Below are positions 7,537 to 13,087 of a stretch of DNA of 13,087 nucleotides, piece after piece. The position numbers and the translations under genes are program-made. How positions within the stretch are numbered: the first letter of the stretch is position 1; each line of letters starts with the position of its first letter. This DNA comes from Pseudomonadota bacterium (GTDB lineage: Bacteria > Pseudomonadota > Alphaproteobacteria > Caulobacterales > Caulobacteraceae), in assembly GCA_023409795.1 (NCBI GenBank), contig JAEYQX010000083.1, forward strand, positions 1 to 13,087, read 5' to 3'. The notes beneath the pieces are model-generated. The model had not been told where the DNA came from. It was given only the letters and a program-made list of their open reading frames with translations, and made no database searches.

Positions 7537-8534
7537 TCCTCGGTCACCACCACGATCTTGCCCATGGCCTTGCGGTCACCCAGGGCCTTGATGGCCTCGC
7601 CTGCCCGCTCCAGCGGATAGACCTGGCTGATGCGCGGGCGAATCTTGCCCTCGCGCCAGAACTGCATCAGCTCGGCCATGTTGGCGGCGTGCCCCTTGGG
7701 ATCGCGCGCGACGGCAGCGCCCCAGAAGACCCCGACCACCGAGACCGATTTAAGCAGGGTCAGGTTCAGCGGCAGGCTGGGGATGCCCGCCGGGAAGCCG
7801 ACCACCAGGTAGCGGCCGTCCCAGTCCATGGCCCTAAGCGCTGGCTCGGCTTAGTCGCCGCCGACCGCATCATAGACGACATCGGCCCCGTCGCGGCCGG
7901 TAGCCAGCTTGAACTCTCCGGCCAGCGCCTTCTGGGCGGCCTTGTCCATCGCGCCACTGGGATAGATCAGGCCATTGTCGGCCCCCAGGTCCAGGGCGAA
8001 CTCAACCTTGTCATTGGTCGAGGCGGCCGCCACGACCCGCGCCCCCATGGCCTTGCCCAGCTCGACCGCCGCCGCGCCGACGCCGCCCGCCGCCCCCAGG
8101 ACCAGAAGCGTCTCGCCCGGCTGCAGCCTGGCCCGGTCCTTCAGCGCATAATAGCTGGTGCCATAGGTGAGCACGAGCGCCGCGGCGGTCTGGAAGTCCA
8201 TGCCGTCGGGAATGGGGATCAGGCTGCTGGCCTGCACGGCCAGGCGCTCGACCAGGCCACCCCAGCCCGGCACGGCGATCACCCGGTCGCCCCGGCGCAC
8301 GCCCTTGACCCCCTCGCCCACCGCATCGACGATCCCGGCCACCTCGCCGCCGGGGGCAAAGGGGCGTTCCGGCTTGAACTGGTAGCGGTCCTCGATGATC
8401 AGGGTATCGGGGTAGTTGATGCCGATGGCCTTGACCTCGATCACCACCTCGCCCGGCCGGGGCGTAGGGTCCATGATGTCTTCGACCGACAGGGTCTCGG
8501 GGCCACCAGGAGCCTTGGACAGGACTGCGCGCAT
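7533..8534 (-). pseudogene. NADPH:quinone oxidoreductase (zinc-less MDR family), broken by one in-frame TAA
   Basis: The reading frame from 8534 to 7533 would encode 333 aa, normal for quinone oxidoreductases, but codon 228 is TAA (7853-7851). The frame is otherwise intact: seven codons (A-E-P-A-L-R-A) link the stop to the next ATG at 7829, and the protein continues with MDWDGRYLVVGFPAG to the normal end GKIVVVTEE. Family members usually have Tyr where the stop lies (VGGDY-EPALRA), so a TAC or TAT to TAA change is likely. Visible motifs: NYPDTLIIEDRYQ near 40-52, PGGEVAGIV at 61-69, nucleotide-binding GAAGGVG at 147-153; no zinc-ligand cysteines. GAGG about 9 nt before the ATG supports the start. 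The 227-aa first part keeps the catalytic and Rossmann segments but lacks the last strands and the C-terminal part of the substrate domain. The 98-aa remainder could be made by restart at 7829, with a weak AGGG before it. A sequencing error is the main alternative. Confidence 0.85.
7834..7854. repeat. Small inverted repeat containing the nonsense codon
   Basis: CTAAGC (7834-7839) and GCTTAG (7849-7854) are perfect 6-bp reverse complements with a 9-nt loop. The TAA stop of the oxidoreductase gene lies in one arm; the other arm encodes the CTT-AGG codon pair, both unusual in this gene, where CTG and CGC/CGG dominate. If position 7851 were the expected G or A, the repeat would be imperfect. Confidence 0.5.
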
Positions 8535-8783
8535 TTGTTTCCTCAAGCCTTGCTGTGACCCTTTGGCCCCCTCTGGCCGCCCGGTCGAAATCTGTGGGGC
8601 TAGCGTCGCCTTGAACGGCGTTAGGGGATTTACCGCATGAATTTGCAGCGCCGTGAAGCCCTGCCGTGACGTCAACCTGCCTCCAAAATGCCATGGCGGG
8701 ACGCCTCAACTGTCGTCCCGGACGGCCAGGCTTGCCCCCGTCCGGCACCGCCGCTATCTGGCGGCCAGGTTGAGGAAATGATG
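8535..8783. promoter_or_regulatory. Divergent intergenic region, oxidoreductase/asparaginase
   Basis: This 249-bp region separates two divergently read genes and must hold both promoters. For the rightward gene a good candidate is TTGCCC (8732-8737), a 17-bp spacer and TATCTG (8755-8760), about 24 bp before the start codon. A perfect 8-bp dyad CCGGACGG/CCGTCCGG (8718-8725, 8738-8745) straddles the -35 box and a 5-bp dyad GCCGC/GCGGC (8750-8754, 8761-8765) flanks the -10, so regulator binding is conceivable. No convincing leftward promoter was found. No gene is supported between 8535 and 8783. Confidence 0.4.
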
Positions 8784-9662
8784 ATGACGACCAGACCCGC
8801 GCTAATCCTTCACGGCGGTGCCGGTGCCCGGCGCGAGCGCAACTATGACGCCGAGGTGGTGCATATGCGCCAGGTGGTCGAGGCCATGAAGGCGCGCCTG
8901 GATGACGGGGCCAGCGCCCTGGACGTGGCGGTCGAGGCCGTGGTCATGCTTGAGGATTCGGGCCTCTATGTCGCCGGGCGCGGCGGCTCGCCCAACCTGG
9001 ACGGCGACTATGAGCTGGATGCCAGCCTGATGGACGGGGCGACCAGCCGCGCCGGGGCCGTGGCCGCCCTGCAGGGCTTCAAGAACCCGGTCCGCGCGGC
9101 CCGCGCCGTGATGGAGCGGACGCCGCACGTCATGCTGGTCGGCGAGGGTGCCCGCCGCCTTGCCCAGGCCGAGGGGCTTGATGCCATCACCGATCCCGAG
9201 GCCTGGTTCACCCGGGCGGGCAAGGGCGAGGACAATCATCCGCCCGGCACCCTGAGCCACGGCACCGTCGGCTGCTGCGTCCTGGACACCCAGGGACGGC
9301 TGGCGGCGGCGACCTCGACCGCCGGGGTGTTTGGCAAGATGCCGGGCCGCGCCGGCGATACCCCCATTCCCGCCGCCGGCACCTGGGCCGATGAGCACGC
9401 GGCCGTCTCCTGCACCGGCCAGGGCGAGTATTTCATCCGCGTCGCCGCCGCCGCGCGCACGGCCCTGGGCGTGGCCGCCGGCCAGTCGCTGCAGGCCGCC
9501 GCCCAGGCCACCATCGACCGCATCGGCCAGCTGGGCGGGGACGGCGGCCTGATCGGCGTCGACCGCCATGGCAACCTGGCCCACCCCTATAACAGCCAGG
9601 GCATGAAGCGGGCCTGGCTGACGCCGCAGGGCGAGATCGGGGTGCGGGTCTTCAACGACTGA
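8784..9662 (+). CDS. Isoaspartyl peptidase / plant-type L-asparaginase (Ntn hydrolase)
   Basis: This 292-aa precursor cleaves isoaspartyl dipeptides and, less well, L-asparagine, recycling damaged or stored peptides. Family members cut themselves to make the catalytic Thr the new N-terminus of a beta subunit. Here the cut is expected between Gly160 and Thr161 (LSHG/TVGCCVLD). Other expected residues are present: Thr179 in ATSTAG, Arg189 and Asp192 in GRAGDTPIP, and TGQGE at 211-215. The N-terminus starts with the usual ALILHGGAGA. Three ATGs lie in a row at 8778, 8781 and 8784; GAGGA at 8772-8776 is correctly spaced (7 nt) only from 8784, so that is chosen. TSTAG instead of the common TSTGG is a mild variation. 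No signal peptide: cytoplasmic. The M16 peptidase gene follows after 93 bp and may be co-transcribed, which would fit a peptide-turnover role. Confidence 0.93.
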   Translation: MTTRPALILHGGAGARRERNYDAEVVHMRQVVEAMKARLDDGASALDVAVEAVVMLEDSGLYVAGRGGSPNLDGDYELDASLMDGATSRAGAVAALQGFKNPVRAARAVMERTPHVMLVGEGARRLAQAEGLDAITDPEAWFTRAGKGEDNHPPGTLSHGTVGCCVLDTQGRLAAATSTAGVFGKMPGRAGDTPIPAAGTWADEHAAVSCTGQGEYFIRVAAAARTALGVAAGQSLQAAAQATIDRIGQLGGDGGLIGVDRHGNLAHPYNSQGMKRAWLTPQGEIGVRVFND

Positions 9663-9665
9663 GCG

Positions 9666-9708
9666 CCAAAAGATTACAGCTCGGTAAGGTGCGAACCTGG
9701 GCTTTTGG
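9666..9708 (+). other. Potential structured RNA leader before the M16 peptidase gene
   Basis: A 7-bp outer stem CCAAAAG/CTTTTGG (9666-9672, 9702-9708) encloses a small hairpin AGGT-GCGA-ACCT (9687-9698) with a GNRA-type loop. It lies 4 nt after the asparaginase stop and 48 nt before the peptidase start. No known riboswitch is recognised. It may be an intercistronic processing or attenuation hairpin, or chance. Confidence 0.3.
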
Positions 9709-9755
9709 GGTTTAGGTGTCCGGTCAGCCCAGGAGCGGGCCCGGGAACCCAAGCC

Positions 9756-12605
9756 ATGAAAACTCGTCTGATCCTGACCGTCTGCGCCTCGGCCCTGCTG
9801 ATGGGCCTGCCCGGCACCGTCGCCGCCCAGGCCCCGGCCGCCCCCGTCGCCGCCAGCCAGCCGGGCCAGGTCCAGGTGCCGCCTCTGGGCTATCAGCGCC
9901 GTGTCCTGGCCAACGGCATGGAGGTCTACAGCCGCAAGGATGCGGACACCTCGAACGTCGCGGTCCAGGTCTGGTACCGGGTGGGCGGCAAGGATGACCC
10001 CTCGGGCCGCTCGGGCTTTGCCCACCTGTTCGAACACCTGATGTTCAAGGCGACCGAGAACGTCCCCAACGAGACCTTTGACCGCCTGACCGAGGACGTC
10101 GGCGGCTACAACAACGCCTTCACCGCCGAGGACGTGACCGCCTATCACGAGGTGGTCCCGGCCAATCACCTGGAGCGCATCCTGTTTGCCGAGGCGGACC
10201 GGATGGGCAGCCTGGTCGTCGACGAGAAGAACTTTGCCTCAGAACGCGACGTGGTGAAGGAGGAGTATCGCCAGAGCGTCCTGTCGAACCCCTATGGCCG
10301 GCTGTTCTACCTGTTTGCCCCGGCCACCTTCTTCAAGGAGCACCCCTATCGCCGCGGGGTGATCGGCTCGATCGAGGAGCTGGAGGCCGCGTCGCTGGAA
10401 GACGTGCTGCGCTTCCACCGCACCTATTACCGCCCGGACAATGCCTTCCTGATCGTCGATGGCAATTTCGACGAGGCCCAGCGGGACCAGTGGATCGACC
10501 AGTATTTCGCCCCGCTGCAGAACCCGGCCACGCCGATCCCGCAAAGGCGCGTGAGCGAGCCGGTGCCCAGCCAGCCCCAGGACCTGACCTTCCATGCGCC
10601 CAATGTGCCGCTGGAGACCGTGCTGATCGGCTGGCACACGGTCGCGGCCGACCACCCGGACGTGGCGGCCCTGTCGGTGCTGGACGGTATCCTGTCGACC
10701 GGCGAGAGCAGCCGCCTGCACCGCGCCCTGGTCTATGAGGCCCAGGCGGCCAGCTCGGCCTCGTCCAGCCCCGACTTCATGACCGAGGCGGGCACCCTGA
10801 TGGCCTATGCCATGATGTCACAGGGCCGCACGGTCGACGAGGGCAAGACCCTGCTGGAGCGCGAGATCGCCCGCCTGCGCGACGAGCCGGTGACCGAGGC
10901 CGAGCTGGCCGAGGCCAAGAACGAACTGGTGGCCCGCGCCCTGCGCCAGCGCGAGGGGGCCCAGGGCCGCGCCCAGGTCCTGGGCTGGGCCCTGATCCGC
11001 ACCCGCGACCCGGCCAGCGCCGACCGCGAGGTGGCCGAGATCCAGAAGGTCACCGCCGCCGACATCCAGCGCGTGGCGCGCCAGTATCTGACGCCGCAGC
11101 GCCAGATCACCATGCGCTACCTGGCCTCCGACGAGGCCAACCCGACCACGGCCCAGACCGTCAACATGGACGCCCCGGTCAAGGTCGCCGACCTGGCCCC
11201 GATGGGCACGCCCTCGGTGCTGAAGCCCGAGGCGGAGCGCACCCCGATCCCGCAGCCGGGGGCCGAGGTCAGCCCGGCCACCCCCGCCGTGGCCGACTTC
11301 CGCCTGGACAATGGCCTGCGGGTCCTGGTAGCGCCCAAGCACGCCCTGCCGCTGATCTCTGCCCGCCTGACGTTCAAGGCTGGCACCGCCGATGATCCCC
11401 AGGGCAAGGCGGGCCTGGCGGCCATGACCGCCGATATGCTGAACCAGGGCACCACCCGCCTGTCCGCGCCCCAGGTCGCGACCCAGATCGAACAGCTGGG
11501 GGCCAGCATTGGCGCAGGCGCCGGCACGGACTTCTTCAACGTCTATGCCTCCAGCCCGTCGAACGTCTTTGACCAGACCATGGCCCTGCTGAGCGACATG
11601 GTCCGCAACCCCGCCTTTGCCGCCGAGGAGCTGGAGCGCCAGCGGCTGCAGAAGCTGGACGCCCTGCGCGTCGCGCTGAGCCAGCCGGGCTCGATCGCGG
11701 GCATGACCACGCAGAAGGTCAACTTTGGCGGCACGCCCTATGGCAGCCTGGCCACCGAGCGCTCGATCCAGGGCCTCAGCACGGCGGACCTGTTGGCCTA
11801 TCACGCCGCCCACCTGCGCCCCGACCAGGCCATCCTGACCTTCTCGGGCGACCTGACCGAGGCCGATGCCCGTCGCCTGGCCGAGGCGGCGTTCGGCGAC
11901 TGGAAGGCCGCTGGCCTCGCCGCCGAGGCCGACGTGAGCGTGGCCGCGCGCACCGCCGGGCCGCGCGTCATCGTCGTCAACCTGCCCGGCGCAGGCCAGG
12001 CCGCCGTCAGCGTCTCGTCGCGCAGCGTGAGCCGCACCGATGATGCCTGGTTCCCGCTGACCCTGGGCAATACCCTGCTGGGCGGCAGCTATTCCTCGCG
12101 CCTGAACCAGGAAATCCGCATCAATCGTGGCCTGAGCTATGGCGCGCGCTCGGGCATCGGGGCCATGGCGGAATCGGGCCTGTTCTCGGCCTCCACCCAG
12201 ACCAAGAACGAGAGCGCCGACGAGGTCGTCGACCTGCTGCTGGAAGAGGTGGGCAAGATGGGCCAGGCCGCGCCGTCCGAGGCCGAGCTGGCCCCGCGCC
12301 GGGCCATCATGATCGGCGGCTTTGGCCGGTCGCTGGAAAGCGTCAACGGCCTGGGCTCGCTGGTGGCCGACCTGGCCGCCTATGACCTGCCGCTCAGCGA
12401 GCTGGCCGCCTATGCCGGCCGGGTGAAGGCCCTGACGCCCGCAGACGTCCAGGCCGCCTTTGCCGACAAGCTGCCGGCAGACCGCGCCAATGTGGTGGTG
12501 GTCGGCGATGCCAGCCACTTCCTGGAGGACCTGAAGGCCCGCTATCCCAATGTCGAGGTGATCGAGGCCGCCGACCTGGACCTGGACAGCCCGGACCTGA
12601 AATAG
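9756..12605 (+). CDS. Secreted M16 family zinc metallopeptidase, two-domain
   Basis: This 949-aa periplasmic or envelope peptidase resembles the pitrilysin/PqqL/processing-peptidase group, degrading short peptides inside a clam-shell chamber. A signal peptide is clear (MKTRLILTVCASALLMGLPG, then TVAAQA, residues 1-26). Domain 1 has the inverted zinc motif HLFEH (His90, Glu93, His94) with the third ligand Glu170, 76 residues later, in DVVKEEYR. Domain 2 begins near 513 (ADFRLDNGLRVLV); its aligned motif is AMTAD (556-560), so that half has lost zinc and cannot cut. The RGLSYGARSG segment near 790 is the usual substrate-side region. Active plus inactive halves in one chain mimic a fused pair of M16B subunits. 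The start at 9756 is chosen because the signal peptide begins there; an in-frame start 51 nt upstream is less likely. The ribosome site is weak (GGGAA, 8 nt). A strong terminator follows. Confidence 0.93.
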   Translation: MKTRLILTVCASALLMGLPGTVAAQAPAAPVAASQPGQVQVPPLGYQRRVLANGMEVYSRKDADTSNVAVQVWYRVGGKDDPSGRSGFAHLFEHLMFKATENVPNETFDRLTEDVGGYNNAFTAEDVTAYHEVVPANHLERILFAEADRMGSLVVDEKNFASERDVVKEEYRQSVLSNPYGRLFYLFAPATFFKEHPYRRGVIGSIEELEAASLEDVLRFHRTYYRPDNAFLIVDGNFDEAQRDQWIDQYFAPLQNPATPIPQRRVSEPVPSQPQDLTFHAPNVPLETVLIGWHTVAADHPDVAALSVLDGILSTGESSRLHRALVYEAQAASSASSSPDFMTEAGTLMAYAMMSQGRTVDEGKTLLEREIARLRDEPVTEAELAEAKNELVARALRQREGAQGRAQVLGWALIRTRDPASADREVAEIQKVTAADIQRVARQYLTPQRQITMRYLASDEANPTTAQTVNMDAPVKVADLAPMGTPSVLKPEAERTPIPQPGAEVSPATPAVADFRLDNGLRVLVAPKHALPLISARLTFKAGTADDPQGKAGLAAMTADMLNQGTTRLSAPQVATQIEQLGASIGAGAGTDFFNVYASSPSNVFDQTMALLSDMVRNPAFAAEELERQRLQKLDALRVALSQPGSIAGMTTQKVNFGGTPYGSLATERSIQGLSTADLLAYHAAHLRPDQAILTFSGDLTEADARRLAEAAFGDWKAAGLAAEADVSVAARTAGPRVIVVNLPGAGQAAVSVSSRSVSRTDDAWFPLTLGNTLLGGSYSSRLNQEIRINRGLSYGARSGIGAMAESGLFSASTQTKNESADEVVDLLLEEVGKMGQAAPSEAELAPRRAIMIGGFGRSLESVNGLGSLVADLAAYDLPLSELAAYAGRVKALTPADVQAAFADKLPADRANVVVVGDASHFLEDLKARYPNVEVIEAADLDLDSPDLK

Positions 12606-12628
12606 GGCCGGCGCCGCCCGCTCGCACA

Positions 12629-12662
12629 AGCCCCCTTCGGCCCGGCCGGAGGGGGCTTTTTG
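12629..12662 (+). terminator. Strong intrinsic terminator after the M16 peptidase gene
   Basis: A 14-bp stem (12629-12642 against 12646-12659, AAGCCCCCTTCGGC type, one G-U pair) with a 3-nt loop runs into five T (12658-12662), 24 nt beyond the stop. The next gene converges from the right. On the minus strand only two T follow, so action in that direction would be weak. Confidence 0.85.
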
Positions 12663-12668
12663 CTGGCC

Positions 12669-13087
12669 TCAGCCCGTGACCAGGCAGACCACCTGGGCGA
12701 CGCGCAGCTCGCGCCTCATGCGGTCGGCGACCTGGCCATAGTTGTCGGTGGTGACCGGCTCGCCCAGGGCCGGCTCGTCGGCTCTCTGCTCGCCACGGAT
12801 CAGCGGCAGGAAGGTGTCGGGCGAGGTGGTATAGATCAGGCCCCGGCGCGGGGCCTCGGCAATGGTGACGCCCAGGGTGCGGCCGCGCGAGTCCAGCACC
12901 GGCGCGCCCGACAGGCCCGCCAGCGTGCCCTTCAGTCCCTTGGTCCGGCCCGATTCCGCCCAGGCCAGAACCGGTTCGTCGCGCGCGCCCGCGCCCCCGA
13001 TCCGCAGGGTCTCGCGGCCCATCAGGCGGGTGGCCACCTCGCCGGGCTGGCCCTGGGGGAAGCCGGGGTGGAAGGCCCGCTGGCCCT
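12669..13087 (-). CDS. Trypsin-like serine protease, C-terminal part (gene runs off the right edge)
   Basis: At least 139 codons are open from the window edge to the stop at 12669-12671; the N-terminus, with the expected catalytic His and Asp, is outside. The catalytic Ser is in GLSGAPVLDSRG (Ser codon 12911-12909), the usual GxSGxPV motif of chymotrypsin-fold peptidases, followed by a TLGVTIAE strand. Upstream, in frame, AFHPGFPQGQPGEVATRLMGRE continues the beta-barrel with no start codon needed, so a GTG at 13037 inside this stretch is not the true start. After the protease core, about 60 residues (DTFLPLIRGEQRADEP to QVVCLVTG) form a tail of unknown role. The domain is likely a trypsin-2-type secreted or periplasmic peptidase, but localisation cannot be judged without the N-terminus. 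It converges on the M16 gene. Confidence 0.8.
   Translation of the reverse strand, partial: GQRAFHPGFPQGQPGEVATRLMGRETLRIGGAGARDEPVLAWAESGRTKGLKGTLAGLSGAPVLDSRGRTLGVTIAEAPRRGLIYTTSPDTFLPLIRGEQRADEPALGEPVTTDNYGQVADRMRRELRVAQVVCLVTG

Noticed and set aside
7851..7853. Recoding of TAA as an amino acid (selenocysteine or pyrrolysine style)
   Set aside because: Those systems use TGA and TAG, not TAA, and no recoding structure is evident; simple nonsense mutation or sequencing error is more likely.
8535..8675. Longer N-terminus for the quinone oxidoreductase, starting at 8675
   Set aside because: GAGG sits at the right distance from the ATG at 8534, where the family's usual MRAVL start is found; the extension looks non-coding.
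8688..8783. Longer N-terminus for the asparaginase, starting at 8688
   Set aside because: The extra 32 residues have no family counterpart, overlap the likely promoter, and precede the ALILHGGAGA start typical of the family; a good ribosome site points to 8784.
8802..10169. Minus-strand open frame of about 455 codons across asparaginase and peptidase
   Set aside because: It crosses two well-supported plus-strand genes and an intergenic gap, and shows no recognisable fold or start context.
10818..12629. Long minus-strand open frame opposite the M16 peptidase gene
   Set aside because: Antisense shadow: A/G/Q/R-rich with no motif, whereas the plus strand has the zinc motif and two-domain M16 architecture.

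Overview
The window is chromosomal DNA of a GC-rich alphaproteobacterium, most likely Caulobacteraceae (Brevundimonas/Caulobacter-like). This rests on strong G/C third-position bias, a Xanthomonas/Caulobacter-type TonB-dependent receptor, and dispersed intergenic repeats of the kind common in that group. No phage, transposase, CRISPR array or rRNA was seen, and codon use is uniform apart from one short spot around position 7850. The genus is an inference from style, not from a marker gene.

Layout. Positions 1-412 carry no gene. They hold a palindrome, a 29-bp inverted-repeat pair, a second dispersed-type repeat, and the 3' region of the next gene. From 413 to 6297 everything reads leftward (minus strand): lpd (dihydrolipoyl dehydrogenase), a TonB-dependent receptor, two identical tRNA-Gly(GCC) genes in tandem cassettes, and a short-chain dehydrogenase of the HSD10 / 3-hydroxyacyl-CoA dehydrogenase type II kind. 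A small YkvA/DUF1232 protein gene diverges rightward at 6357. It converges on a leftward two-gene unit, a quinone oxidoreductase gene (qor-like) followed by a 2-oxoglutarate/Fe(II) oxygenase, joined by an ATGA overlap. The qor-like gene is broken by one in-frame TAA. Diverging from it, rightward, are an isoaspartyl peptidase/asparaginase and a large secreted M16 metallopeptidase with a strong terminator. The right edge holds the C-terminal part of a leftward trypsin-like serine protease gene that runs out of the window.

How the genes relate. This is mostly housekeeping and general metabolism, with single-gene transcription units separated by hairpins: the E3 subunit of 2-oxoacid dehydrogenases, beta-oxidation or branched-chain acyl-CoA oxidation, outer-membrane import, and peptide or isoaspartyl-peptide breakdown. 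No clear multi-gene novel system is visible. The points most worth checking are the clean single nonsense codon in the qor-like gene, which sits in an arm of a small inverted repeat; two tandem hairpins with compensatory base changes in the lpd 3' untranslated region; and the tandem tRNA-Gly cassettes with different promoter surroundings.
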